Assembly: GCF_002794255.1 (NCBI RefSeq)
Contig: NZ_PGGW01000008.1
Location: 236,465-300,464 of the forward strand
Direction of reading: 5' to 3'
Origin: Streptomyces carminius
GTDB taxonomy: Bacteria; Actinomycetota; Actinomycetes; Streptomycetales; Streptomycetaceae
DNA: 64,000 nucleotides
The position numbers and the translations under genes are program-made. This document shows positions 25,929 to 34,682 of this stretch, piece after piece; the first letter of the stretch is position 1, and each line of letters begins with the position of its first letter. The notes beneath the pieces are model-generated. The model saw nothing but the letters and a program-made list of their open reading frames with translations. It did no database searches and was not told where the DNA came from.

Positions 25929-26414
25929 ATGACCGACATCCTCACCGGCATCGACATCCGGCCCGCGCGGGCCGGTGAACTGGCCGCCGTCGCCGAGTTG
26001 CGCCGGCGGTGGGCGATGGAGAACGGCAGGGAGCCCGCCGGTACCCGCGAGGAGTTCGTGCGTCACTTCACCGACTGGGCACGGCGCAACGCCGCCTCCC
26101 ACCGCTGCCTGGTCGCGGTCCGCGGCGAGGCGGTGCTCGGCATGGCCTGGCTGGCGCTCGTCCCCCGGGTGCCCACCCCGCACGCGCCGGAGCGGTTCTC
26201 GGGCGACGTGCAGAGCGTGTACGTGGTGCCCGGGGAACGGGACGCCGGGCTGGGCGGCCTGCTCGTCGACGCCGTCGTGGACCTCGCCCGCGGGCTCGGG
26301 GCCGAACGCGTCACGGTCCACTCCAGCGTCCGGGCCGTCCCGGTCTACACCCGCCACGGCTTCACCGGCTCCCCCCGCCTGCTGCAGACCGAGGCCACGC
26401 GGACGCGCCGCTGA
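25929..26414 (+). CDS. GNAT family N-acetyltransferase
   Basis: A 161-aa acetyltransferase starting MTDILTGIDIRPARAGEL at ATG 25929. Motif A is VQSVYVVPGERDAGLGGLLV (R/Q-x-x-G-x-G loop degenerate) and motif B is VHSSVRAVPVYTRHGF. The substrate is unknown. There is no ribosome site, so it is possibly leaderless. A near-perfect 23-base hairpin follows immediately (26416-26462). Confidence 0.85.
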   Translation: MTDILTGIDIRPARAGELAAVAELRRRWAMENGREPAGTREEFVRHFTDWARRNAASHRCLVAVRGEAVLGMAWLALVPRVPTPHAPERFSGDVQSVYVVPGERDAGLGGLLVDAVVDLARGLGAERVTVHSSVRAVPVYTRHGFTGSPRLLQTEATRTRR

Positions 26415-26415
26415 C

Positions 26416-26462
26416 CCCGCCGTCCCGGCCGGCTCCGTCACGGAGCCGGACCGGACGGCGGG
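26416..26462 (+). terminator. Terminator hairpin after GNAT gene
   Basis: 26416-26438 pairs with 26440-26462 with two mismatches (inner ten bases CCGGCTCCGT perfect, outer ten CCCGCCGTCC perfect), directly after the stop codon at 26412-26414. Confidence 0.7.
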
Positions 26463-26499
26463 ACCGGACGGTCGCACCGTCCCGGCCGGGTGTCGGGCC

Positions 26500-26880
26500 G
26501 GCCGCGGCCCAGGCGGCCCTGCGCCACTGCTGGTTGACGCCGCCGGTGCAGTCGTACTGGACGACCTCGGCGCCCTCCTTCGGCGACTGGTCCCGCACGT
26601 CGGCGCACTTGCCGCTGTGCCGGGCGGCCAGCGTCTCGTAGGGACCCCCGGCCGCCCTGGACGGGCAGCACGAACGTGGTCTGGGAGCCGTAGGCGGTGG
26701 AGTCGCCGATGTCGCGCATGCCGCTCCAGCCGCCGGAGAGGGAGGTGGCGTACTTCTGCTGGTTGGGGCGCCAGCCGGTCGCGCCGGAGGTGAGCATGAA
26801 GTACACGCCGTCGCACTTGAACAGTGCCGGGGCCTCCCGGTGGCCGCCGGGCCAGGGGTTCTCCTTCCGGCTTCGGACAC
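26500..26880 (-). pseudogene. GH43-type glycosidase / ricin-B lectin pseudogene remnant
   Basis: On the minus strand one frame reads GGHREAPALFKCDGVYFML, TSGATGWRPNQQKYATS and FGSQ-like YGSQTTFVLPVQG (26650-26870), close to GH43 exo-beta-1,3-galactanase-type domains. The next frame continues with LAARHSGKCADVRDQSPKEG and VVQYDCTGGVNQQW (26515-26643), a ricin-B (CBM13) repeat. Both N- and C-termini are missing and the two pieces are out of frame, with the intervening catalytic part deleted. This is a decayed secreted polysaccharide-degrading gene. Confidence 0.82.
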
Positions 26881-27087
26881 CGCGGCTCCCGCCGTGCCGG
26901 GCGCGGCCGTGTGGGGGAGCCGGGCCGGAACGGGGCGGTGGGGTCGGGGCCTTTCGGACCGCCCGGGGAGCCGGGGCGTGCGCGCACCAGCGTAGCCGGG
27001 AGCGCCGCGCGCGGGACCTCTCCCGGCCCGCGCGAGGCCGCCGCCACCGGCCCGCGGTACGTCCGCCGGCCGGGGCGGCTCTCCCGT

Positions 27088-30072
27088 TCACCGGCCCGTC
27101 CCGTCCGCCGTCGGCGCCCCGCCCGCCTCCGTTCCCGCCGCCCCGGTACTCTCCGGTTCTTCCGGGCCGAGCCGGTGCAGGCGCTCCCGGACCTCCTCGG
27201 TGTCGGGGTGGTCGAACTCCACCAGGATGTCCAGGGCCCGCCGCCAGGCCGAACGGGCCGCCGGTCGGTCTCCCGCCGCGTGCCGGGTGTCCCCGATGTG
27301 GACGAGGGTGTCGGCCTGCAGATAGCGGTCGCCCAGGTCGAGGTAGAGGCGCAGTGCCCGGTCGAAGCAGCCGAGGGCCTCCTGGTACCTCCCCAGGTGG
27401 TGCAGTGCGTAGCCGAGGCTGTCCTGCGCGGCGGCCTCCCCGTTGCGGTCGCCCGTCTCCCGGTGCAGTGCGACCGCACGCGCGCACTGCTCCAGCGCCT
27501 CCCGGTGCTCGCCGAGCAGGATGTGGGTCCAGCCGACCTCGTTGAGGACGCTGGCCCGGCCGCTGCGGTAACCGGCCGCGCGGTACAGCCCGAGTGCCTG
27601 CCGGTAGTGCTCCAGCGCGTCCTGGTGGCGCTTGTCGCGGTTGGCCGCGAAGGCCAGCAGACGGTGTGTCCGGGCCTGTCCGAGGGGCTCGCCGAGCGCG
27701 CCGAACGCCTCCAGCGCTCCGTGCAGGTGCCGGGCGGCCTCCTCCTCCCGCTCCAGCCGCATGCAGGCGAAGCCCAGCGCGCGCTCGGCGTACGCCGCCC
27801 CGAGCCGGTCCCCGGCGCCGCGGGCGGCGTCCAGCGCGGCCTGCTGGACGGTGTGCTGGGCGTGCCAGTGACCCAGCCGGTCCAGGAACAGGTCGAGGGT
27901 GAAGGCGAGCTGCCAGGACTGTGCGGGGAAACCGGTGGCGGCGGCCCGGGAGACGGCGGTGACCAGCACCTGCCGCTCGGCCTCCAGCCAGGCCATGGCC
28001 CGGCGCCGGTCGCCGAACACCTCGGGCACGGCCCCGGTCACCGCCCCGGGCAGCTCGATCGTGTCGCGCTGCGGATGGAACAGCGTCAGCACGCCGTACG
28101 CGGTGTGCAGACAGTGGTCGAACATCCGGCGCAGCGCCGCCCGCCGCTCGGCCTCGCCGTCGGTCTCGTCCAGTAGCTCGGCGGCGTAGACGCGCAGCAG
28201 GTCGTGGCAGGTGTAGCGGCCCGGTGCACGCTGGACCAGCAGATGGGCACCGGTCAGCGCCGCCAGCGGCACCCGGACCCGGCGCGGTTCGAGTCCCGCC
28301 AGGGCGGCCGCCGCGGAGACGGAGATCTCCGGGCCGGGATGCAGCGCCAGCAGCCGGAAGAGCCGGGCCGCTTCGGGCGGCAGCGCGCGGTAGGACCAGG
28401 AGAAGACCGTCCGGGCGTCGGCGGCCGCCTCGCCGCCGGCGAACGCGTCCAGACCGCCGGGGCCCTCCCGCAGCTCCTCGGCGATGGCGCGCAGCCCGAA
28501 GTGCGGATGGGTGGCGGCCCGGGCGGCCACGACGGCCAGCGCCAGCGGCAGCCGCGCGCACCGCCGGACGATCTCCCGCACCGCCTCCGGTTCGGCCGCC
28601 GTCCGCTCCCGCCCGATCCGGCGGGCCAGGAGCTGCTCGGCCTCCTCGTCGGAGAGCAGGTCCAGGGGCACCGGATGCGCGCCCTCGGCCGCGACCAGCC
28701 CCGCCAGCTGGTCCCGGCTGGTGACGATGACCAGGCAGCCGGCCGTACCCGGCAGCAGGGGCCGGACCTGCCGGGAGTCCCGGGCGTTGTCCAGGACGAT
28801 CAGCACCCTGCGGTCGGCCAGCATGCTGCGGTAGAGCGCGGTCTGCGCGGCGGCGTCGGCGGGGAGGCGCTGCGGCGGGACCCCGAGGGCGACGAGGAAC
28901 GCGCGGACGGCCTCGGCGGGATCCAGCGCGGCGCCGCCGGGATCGAAGCCCCGGAGGTTGATGTAGAGCTGCCCGTCGGGGAAGCGGTCCGCGATCCGGT
29001 GGGCGAAGTGCACGGCCAGTGTCGTCTTGCCGATTCCGGCCATCCCGCCGATGGCGCTGATGACCACGGTGGACGGCTCCCGGCCCGCCGGGAGCAGCGC
29101 GTGGACCCGGGCCAGCTCGGCCTCCCGGCCCGCGAACGTGGTGAGCGCGGCGGGCAGCTGGCAGGGGCGCGCCGCGCCGGCCGTCCCGGCGCGGCCGTCC
29201 GGGGCCGGCCCGCGGCCGGCCGGCCGGGCCGTACCGCCGGTGTGCCCGGCCTCCGGACCGACGGCCGCGGACCCGGCCGGGGCGGACCCGGCCGGTGCCC
29301 GGGAGGCGGCCAGCAGCCCGGCGTACGTACGGCGCAGCGCGGGACCCGGCTCGGCGCCGAGTTCGGCGGCCAGGGCGCGCCGGAGGTCCTGGTAGCTCTC
29401 CAGCGCCTCCGCCCGCCGTCCGCAGCGGTACAGGGCCAGGATCAGCAGTTCCCACAGCCCCTCCCGCAGCGGATGGTCGGCGCACAGTGCCCGCAGCCGG
29501 GCCACCAGCTCGTGGTGGCGGCCCAGTTCCAGATCCACCCCGAGCGAGGTCTCCAGCACCGTCAGGCGCCGCTCGTCGAGCCGGGCGCGCTCGGTGTGGG
29601 CCAGCGGTCCGGGCACTCCCGCCAGCGGGGTGCCCGGCCAGGACTCCAGGGCCTCGCGCAGCAGCTCCCCGGCCCCGGCCGGATCGCCTTCGGAACGCAG
29701 TCGCCGGGCGTGTGCCACCCGCTGCTCGAACACCTCCAGGTCCACGGCGGAGGGCGGGACGTCCAGCACGTAACCGGCGGGGGTGGAGACCAGCAGTGCC
29801 GGGGGCCGACCGGCGGGCCGGCGCGGCTCCAGTGCCGTGCGCAACCGGGACAGGTAGGCCCGCAGGGTCGCGGCCGCGCCCGGCGGCGGACGGTGGCCCC
29901 ACAGCGCCTCCGCCAGTCTCCCGGCGGTGACCGGGCGTCCCCGCCGCAGCAGCAGCGCGGCCAGCACCGCCCGCTGCTGGGGCGGGCCGAGTCCGAGCTC
30001 CGTACCGCCGCGCCACGCCCGCACCGGCCCCAGAAGACGAAACGTCACTTCATCGGTGCTGTGTGCCTCCAC
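27088..30072 (-). CDS. AfsR-like SARP regulator with NB-ARC and TPR domains
   Basis: A 994-aa regulator. In order: SARP winged helix (VTFRLLGPVRAW start, then RAYLSRLRTAL and STPAGYVLDV), BTAD domain, an Ala/Gly linker near 260-310, an NB-ARC ATPase (P-loop GGMAGIGKTTLA; Walker B-like RRVLIVLDNA; RLPLALAVV), then a winged/helical spacer and 7-8 TPR-like repeats to the C-terminus (EALEHYRQALGLYRAAG, EALGCFDRALRLYLDLG). GTG 30072 is preferred: TAGGGT (30085-30080) sits seven bases before it, fitting leaderless transcription; GTG 30048 is an alternative. It resembles AfsR-type global regulators; targets are not evident. Confidence 0.92.
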   Translation of the reverse strand: MEAHSTDEVTFRLLGPVRAWRGGTELGLGPPQQRAVLAALLLRRGRPVTAGRLAEALWGHRPPPGAAATLRAYLSRLRTALEPRRPAGRPPALLVSTPAGYVLDVPPSAVDLEVFEQRVAHARRLRSEGDPAGAGELLREALESWPGTPLAGVPGPLAHTERARLDERRLTVLETSLGVDLELGRHHELVARLRALCADHPLREGLWELLILALYRCGRRAEALESYQDLRRALAAELGAEPGPALRRTYAGLLAASRAPAGSAPAGSAAVGPEAGHTGGTARPAGRGPAPDGRAGTAGAARPCQLPAALTTFAGREAELARVHALLPAGREPSTVVISAIGGMAGIGKTTLAVHFAHRIADRFPDGQLYINLRGFDPGGAALDPAEAVRAFLVALGVPPQRLPADAAAQTALYRSMLADRRVLIVLDNARDSRQVRPLLPGTAGCLVIVTSRDQLAGLVAAEGAHPVPLDLLSDEEAEQLLARRIGRERTAAEPEAVREIVRRCARLPLALAVVAARAATHPHFGLRAIAEELREGPGGLDAFAGGEAAADARTVFSWSYRALPPEAARLFRLLALHPGPEISVSAAAALAGLEPRRVRVPLAALTGAHLLVQRAPGRYTCHDLLRVYAAELLDETDGEAERRAALRRMFDHCLHTAYGVLTLFHPQRDTIELPGAVTGAVPEVFGDRRRAMAWLEAERQVLVTAVSRAAATGFPAQSWQLAFTLDLFLDRLGHWHAQHTVQQAALDAARGAGDRLGAAYAERALGFACMRLEREEEAARHLHGALEAFGALGEPLGQARTHRLLAFAANRDKRHQDALEHYRQALGLYRAAGYRSGRASVLNEVGWTHILLGEHREALEQCARAVALHRETGDRNGEAAAQDSLGYALHHLGRYQEALGCFDRALRLYLDLGDRYLQADTLVHIGDTRHAAGDRPAARSAWRRALDILVEFDHPDTEEVRERLHRLGPEEPESTGAAGTEAGGAPTADGTGR

Positions 30073-30230
30073 GCGCCGGACCCTAGCGGCTCCCGGCGCC
30101 CTCCGCCGGGGCTCCTTTTGCGCCATGTCGCCCCGAAGCTGTCCGATTACCGTTGTTCCGGGCAACCATGACGCCCTGTCAGGTGTCCCACCGTATACAG
30201 CCGTACACGGACGATCACGGGGGGTAGGAC

Positions 30231-30800
30231 ATGCGACTGCTGAGAACGGCGGCCGCGGTGCTCGCGCTGGCGGGCACCGCGGTGACGGGGACGGCCGGGA
30301 CGGCCTGGGCCGCGGACGGCCGGACGGGAGCGTCCGCCGCGGTCTGCTCGACCGGGTGGGGCAGCGGCCTGAAGTCGGCCGGCCACTCGCAGGCCGAGCC
30401 GCTGAAGAACATCAGGACCGGTGCGCACGAGTGCTACGACCGCATGGTCTTCGACGTCACCGGCACGACGGAGGAGCTCGGCTACCACGTCGGCTACGTC
30501 GACGTCTTCCACCAGGACGGCTCCGGCAAGCCGATCCCGGTCAAGGGCGGTGCCATCCTGCAGATCCATGTGACCGCGCCCAGCTACGACCCGGAGACGG
30601 GCGAGGCCGTCTACGCCGCGAGGGCCGGACAGCCGCTCCCGGGGGTGGACCTCACCGGGTACCGGACCTTCCGGGACACCAGGTTCGGGGCCAGCTTCGA
30701 GGGGCAGACCCAGGTGGGTCTGGGCGTACGCGCCAGACTGCCGTTCCGGGTGTTCCAGACCGGTGACCGCCTGGTCGTGGACGTCGCACACACCTGGTGA
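30231..30800 (+). CDS. Secreted AMIN-like domain protein
   Basis: A 189-aa exported protein. The signal peptide is MRLLRTAAAVLALAGTAVTG with cleavage near TAWA-ADG (about residue 28). The rest matches the actinobacterial AMIN-like (beta-sandwich) family: HECYDRMVFDVTGT, GYHVGYVDVF and the closing RLVVDVAHTW. Two cysteines (one early, one in HECYD) may pair. The family is thought to bind cell-envelope glycans, but the role here is unknown. GGGGGGTAGGAC precedes ATG 30231. Divergent from the large SARP gene. Confidence 0.88.
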   Translation: MRLLRTAAAVLALAGTAVTGTAGTAWAADGRTGASAAVCSTGWGSGLKSAGHSQAEPLKNIRTGAHECYDRMVFDVTGTTEELGYHVGYVDVFHQDGSGKPIPVKGGAILQIHVTAPSYDPETGEAVYAARAGQPLPGVDLTGYRTFRDTRFGASFEGQTQVGLGVRARLPFRVFQTGDRLVVDVAHTW

Positions 30801-30846
30801 CGTCCCACGGCCCGCACGGGATCTCCGGCTGAGCACCCGCTCCGCC

Positions 30847-30902
30847 CGGCGGACGCGCCCCGCCCACCGCACCGCCGTGCGGTGGGCGGGGCGCGTCCGC
30901 CG
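30847..30902. terminator. 26-bp perfect hairpin between convergent genes
   Basis: 30847-30872 is complementary to 30877-30902 with loop CGCC. It lies between the AMIN-like gene (plus, ends 30800) and the DUF2000 gene (minus, ends 30930). Confidence 0.85.
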
Positions 30903-30929
30903 CTCCGCCCCGGTCAGGAACGTCCCCGG

Positions 30930-31406
30930 TCAGGGATGCATCCGGGCGCCCTTGAGGACCTTGTCGACGGCGTTGCGCGGCCCGTACACCGCGAGTCCCA
31001 CCAGATCGAGCAGGCCCGCCGGGACCGCCCGCACCGCCGCCCGGTTGTCGTCGTCGTTGCCGGTGGAGAACAGGTCCGAGGTGAAGACGGACAGCGGCAG
31101 ACGGCGGCCGAGGGCACGGGTGTGCGCGGACCCCAGGACCTCCTTCGTGCCCTCGAAGACGAGCACGGGCTGCCGGAACATCGGCAGATAGGCGGTGCCG
31201 TCGGCGTCGGCGTACGGCTCGCCCACCACCTCGGGGTACCCCGTGCCGAGTCCGCTGACCAGGAACGCGGTCACGTTGAGGCGCTGCCATACGGCGAGGT
31301 CTTCGCGGAGGAGTACGGCGATCTTGGTGTCGAAGCGGACGGCGGGCGGGGCCGGGGTGCCGTCCCCGGTGTCCGTGCCGCCGGTCCTCCCGTGCTGAGT
31401 TTCCAT
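30930..31406 (-). CDS. DUF2000 family protein
   Basis: A 158-aa cytoplasmic protein starting METQHGRTGG, with a GGGAGG site upstream. FDTKIAVLLREDLAVWQRLN and TAFLVSGLGTGYPEVVGEPY are the DUF2000 hallmark region; members adopt a PTH2-like fold of unknown function. Its start is 50 bases from the divergent AraC-type gene, a common pairing, so the regulator probably controls it. Confidence 0.88.
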   Translation of the reverse strand: METQHGRTGGTDTGDGTPAPPAVRFDTKIAVLLREDLAVWQRLNVTAFLVSGLGTGYPEVVGEPYADADGTAYLPMFRQPVLVFEGTKEVLGSAHTRALGRRLPLSVFTSDLFSTGNDDDNRAAVRAVPAGLLDLVGLAVYGPRNAVDKVLKGARMHP

Positions 31407-31456
31407 GGCCCGCAGCCTCCCGCGCACGGCGCGGCGCGGTCTTGTACGTTCCTTGC

Positions 31457-32302
31457 ATGGCCGAGATCCATGCCTGGCGTCCGTCCGTGGCGGGCGTCGC
31501 GGAGGTCTTCCACGCGCGCTTCACCGACCACGCCTACCCGATGCACGTGCACGGCACCTGGACCCTGCTGATCGTGGACGACGGAGTGGTCCGCTACGAC
31601 CTGGACCGGCACGAGCACGGCGCCCCCGGCGACATCGTCACCCTGCTCCCGCCGCACGTCCCCCACAACGGGACGGCCGCCACCGCGCACGGCTTCCGCA
31701 AGCGCGTCGTCTACCTGGACGGGGACCGGCTCGACGAGCGTCTGATCGGTACGGCGGTGGACCGGCCCGAACTGCGCGACCCGCTGCTGCGGCGCCGTGT
31801 GCACGGCCTGCATACCGCGCTGACGCTGCCCGGTGAGGAACTGGAGGCGGAGAGCAGGCTGGTGCTGATCTGCGAGCGGCTGGAGGGCCACCTGCGCCGG
31901 ACGGCCGGCGCGGTGCCGGACCGGCGGGACGCGGGGCTCGCCCACCGGCTGCGCGACCTGCTGGACGCCAGGGTCACGGCGGGCCTGACCCTGGCCGAGG
32001 CGGCGCGGCTGCTCCACGCCCACCCCTCGCACCTGGTGCGGGCCTTCGGCCGGGAGTACGGCATGCCGCCGCACCGGTACCTGACCACGCGCCGGGTGGA
32101 CCTGGCACGCGGGCTGCTGCTGGCCGGTCTGCCGGTGCCGGAGGCGGCGGTGGCCGCCGGGTTCTGCGACCAGTCGCACCTGACCCGCCACTTCCGGCGG
32201 GTGGTCGGGGTCGGCCCCGGGCGGTACGCGCGCCGCGGCCGCCCGGAGCCCGCCGGCGGCCCGGCTCAGAGCAGGCGCCTGATGTCGCCACGGGCCCGGT
32301 AG
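31457..32302 (+). CDS. AraC family transcriptional regulator
   Basis: A 281-aa regulator with N-terminal AraC-type cupin (HAYPMHVHGTWTLLIVDDG, residues about 22-45) and C-terminal AraC HTH pair (TLAEAARLLHAHPSHLVRAF; PEAAVAAGFCDQSHLTRHF). TACGTT at 31445-31450 lies seven bases before ATG 31457 and there is no ribosome site, so the mRNA is probably leaderless. Divergent from DUF2000. The 3' end overlaps the convergent WGR gene by 37 bases. Confidence 0.92.
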   Translation: MAEIHAWRPSVAGVAEVFHARFTDHAYPMHVHGTWTLLIVDDGVVRYDLDRHEHGAPGDIVTLLPPHVPHNGTAATAHGFRKRVVYLDGDRLDERLIGTAVDRPELRDPLLRRRVHGLHTALTLPGEELEAESRLVLICERLEGHLRRTAGAVPDRRDAGLAHRLRDLLDARVTAGLTLAEAARLLHAHPSHLVRAFGREYGMPPHRYLTTRRVDLARGLLLAGLPVPEAAVAAGFCDQSHLTRHFRRVVGVGPGRYARRGRPEPAGGPAQSRRLMSPRAR

Positions 32303-33711
32303 AAGTCGCCGCGGGCGGCCACATGGACCTCGGAGACGACGTACCGGGCGCCGGGAACGCGGATGTCCTTGGGGAACTGGACGCGCCAGGCGGGGTCGTA
32401 GCCGGGGGAGACGACCCGCACCCGGGTGCGGGGGCCCTCCTGGACGCACTCCACGACCACACCGTCCACCGGTGCGCCGGCGGAGACGTGGACCGTCTCC
32501 ACCTCCTGCGAGGGCGTGACGCGTTCCCACCCGGTGGCCTTGACGTCGGCGGTGCGGGGCAACTGCCCGCCCTCGGCCCGGCGGACCGCGCTCTCGGAGG
32601 CGTCGACGCAGGCCAGTGAGCCGTCGGTGGTGACGAGGTAGAGACGCTCGTCGCGGTACTGCATGGAGTAGGCCGAACCGCACCCGGTGCCCAGCTTCCA
32701 CAGCCGGGTGCCGTCGGCGGTGAAGCAGTACACGGAGGAGTGGTTGTCGCCGGCGAAGACGTACCGGCCGTCGGGCGAGGCGGCGCAGGAGAACACCGCG
32801 GCGTCGCAGCGGTAGCGGGCCCGCACCGCGCCGTCGTCCTTGGCCAGCCGGTAGACCTGGCCCCGACCGGTGCCGGCGAAGACCTCGTCGGCCTCCTGCC
32901 AGCCGAACAGCACCGGCCCCTGGGTGGGAACCGACCACAGGGGCGCGCCGTCGCGGGCCGCGTACCGGGCCACGCCGCGGGAGTCGCCGTGGAAGACCCC
33001 GTCCTCGTCGCAGCGGACCATCCAGGCGTGGGTGCCGGTGCCCGAGCGGCGCCACTGGAAGTCGTCCTCGTGGTCGACGGTGGTGACACCGCCCTGGGCG
33101 TCGGAGACGCCCAGGAGCCCGTCGTGGATGTCCAGCCAGTAGATGTCGACGTCGGCGGCTATCTCGTAGGCCACGTGCGGGACCTTGCCGCCCAGGTCGT
33201 AGACGCGGCCGTCGTCGCAGCCGGCGTAGATCCAGAAGTCGTCGGCGACGATGCACTTGACGCCGTCGGGAAGGCCGAAACGGCTGGTGACCTCGCCGTC
33301 GTGGGTGAGGGTGAACACGTCCCCGTCCTGGTTGCCGACCCAGGCGTGGTCGTCGTCGACGAAGACGCCGAAGGCCGGTGCCCCGGAACGGAACCGCCAC
33401 AGCACCGGCGCCTGCCGGGCCGTGGAACGGCTGCTGGCGATCTCGCGCCGGGTGACCGGGCGGCGCCCGCGCACCCCGCGCACCGCCGGGGCGTAGCCCT
33501 TCCGGACCTTCTCGCCGACCTTGCGGGCGGCCACCGCCGCGGCCTTCTCGGCGCTGGCGTAACCGGTGGTGCGGGTCTGGCCCTGCTCGCCGATCCGGCC
33601 GAAGGAGATGGTCACCTCGGTGCCGTGGTGCCGCACCTCGTAGAACTTGTGCGCGCCCGCGCCCTCCTCGGACAGCTCCAGATAGGTGGTCGACTCGGTG
33701 GCAACGGACAT
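32266..33711 (-). CDS. WGR domain protein with beta-propeller-like repeats
   Basis: A 481-aa protein starting MSVATESTTYLELSEEG. Residues 1-80 are a WGR domain (HKFYEVRHHGTEVTISFGRI, GQTRTTGYASAEKA), found in PARPs and bacterial proteins and often a nucleic-acid-binding module. After a basic linker (85-115), residues 120-470 hold repeated blades such as DDDHAWVGNQDGDVFTL, ADDFWIYAGCDDGRVYDL and SPDGRYVFAGDNHSSVYCF, a WD40/PQQ-type propeller. Function is unknown. AGAAAGG precedes the ATG. The stop lies inside the 3' end of the opposite AraC gene. Confidence 0.88.
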   Translation of the reverse strand: MSVATESTTYLELSEEGAGAHKFYEVRHHGTEVTISFGRIGEQGQTRTTGYASAEKAAAVAARKVGEKVRKGYAPAVRGVRGRRPVTRREIASSRSTARQAPVLWRFRSGAPAFGVFVDDDHAWVGNQDGDVFTLTHDGEVTSRFGLPDGVKCIVADDFWIYAGCDDGRVYDLGGKVPHVAYEIAADVDIYWLDIHDGLLGVSDAQGGVTTVDHEDDFQWRRSGTGTHAWMVRCDEDGVFHGDSRGVARYAARDGAPLWSVPTQGPVLFGWQEADEVFAGTGRGQVYRLAKDDGAVRARYRCDAAVFSCAASPDGRYVFAGDNHSSVYCFTADGTRLWKLGTGCGSAYSMQYRDERLYLVTTDGSLACVDASESAVRRAEGGQLPRTADVKATGWERVTPSQEVETVHVSAGAPVDGVVVECVQEGPRTRVRVVSPGYDPAWRVQFPKDIRVPGARYVVSEVHVAARGDFYRARGDIRRLL

Positions 33712-33908
33712 GACGGGCCTTTCTCCGGGCGCGAGCAGGGAAGGGTGTTGGGTGTGACCGGCTGCCGTGCGGCCGGTCCGGCGATGTGAGGAACATAGGC
33801 GCGGGCACTGACAGCCCGGCCCCGGCAGCGGGTGATCCGGCCTCCCGTTCTTCTTGGAATCCCGGACGATCACCGTGCCGACCGGACCGATCCGGGTACG
33901 CGCGGCTC

Positions 33909-34340
33909 ATGAACGCATCATGGGAAGTGCTGCCCGAGTCCACCCTCCGGGAAGCCGTCGACCTGCTGGTGAGACTGGTGGAGGCGGCCGGTGCGGTGAT
34001 CATCTTCGTGGGCGCGGTCTGGGCGTTCGGACGTTTCCTGCTGGCGGGGGTGCGCGGCGGCGGCGGGGTGGAGCGTCAGTTCACCAGGATCCGGCTCTCC
34101 CTGGGCCGGTTCCTGGTACTGGGCCTGGAGTTCCAGCTCGCCGGGGACGTGCTGCGCACGGCGATCGCGCCGAGCTTCACCGAGATCGGACAGCTCGCCG
34201 CGATCGCCGCGATCCGTACCGCCCTGAACTTCTTCCTCGGCCGTGAGATCGCCAGCGAGCGTGCCGAGATCGAGCGGGACGGCCGCGGGGAGAAGGGAAA
34301 GGAAGGGGCCGGCGGCTCCCGCGCCGCGGTGCCGTCATGA
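33909..34340 (+). CDS. DUF1622 family membrane protein
   Basis: A 143-aa protein starting MNASWEVLPESTL at ATG 33909. Two hydrophobic helices (AAGAVIIFVGAVWAFGRFLL and a second near TEIGQLAAIAAIRTALNFFL) flank the DUF1622 core FTRIRLSLGRFLVLGLEFQL. The C-terminal 25 residues are charged. Overlaps the next gene by ATGA, forming a two-gene unit. Function unknown. Confidence 0.85.
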   Translation: MNASWEVLPESTLREAVDLLVRLVEAAGAVIIFVGAVWAFGRFLLAGVRGGGGVERQFTRIRLSLGRFLVLGLEFQLAGDVLRTAIAPSFTEIGQLAAIAAIRTALNFFLGREIASERAEIERDGRGEKGKEGAGGSRAAVPS

Positions 34341-34582
34341 CCACCGCGACGCACTGGGCCGCCCTGGCGGTCACGGCCTTCGGCCTGGTGTCGGCCGCGG
34401 TGGTCCTCGTGGCGGCCCGGCGGCTCATGCCCGCACTGGCCGTCCTGCTGGACTTCCTGATCGCGGCGGGACTGCTGCGGCTGGCCGGCGACCCGGCCTG
34501 GGACACCGTCGCCGCGGCCGCGGCCGTGGTCGCCGTCCGCAAGCTGGTCACCGCGGGCCTGCGCCTGTCCCCGCCGCGCTGA
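34337..34582 (+). CDS. Small membrane protein (81 aa)
   Basis: An 81-aa hydrophobic protein with about three predicted helices (HWAALAVTAFGLVSAAVVLV; LAVLLDFLIAAGLLRLAG; TVAAAAAVVAVRKLV). Translationally coupled to the DUF1622 gene (ATGA overlap), so it probably works with that protein in the membrane. No named family recognised. Confidence 0.78.
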   Translation: MTTATHWAALAVTAFGLVSAAVVLVAARRLMPALAVLLDFLIAAGLLRLAGDPAWDTVAAAAAVVAVRKLVTAGLRLSPPR

Positions 34583-34682
34583 ACGGGCGGGCACGCGCTG
34601 CCCGTCCGGCCCCGCTCTCCGCCGGCCGCCCCGTGAGCGACAATGGTGCGCGCGTTCGGGCCGGAACGGGAAGCGGGTTCTC

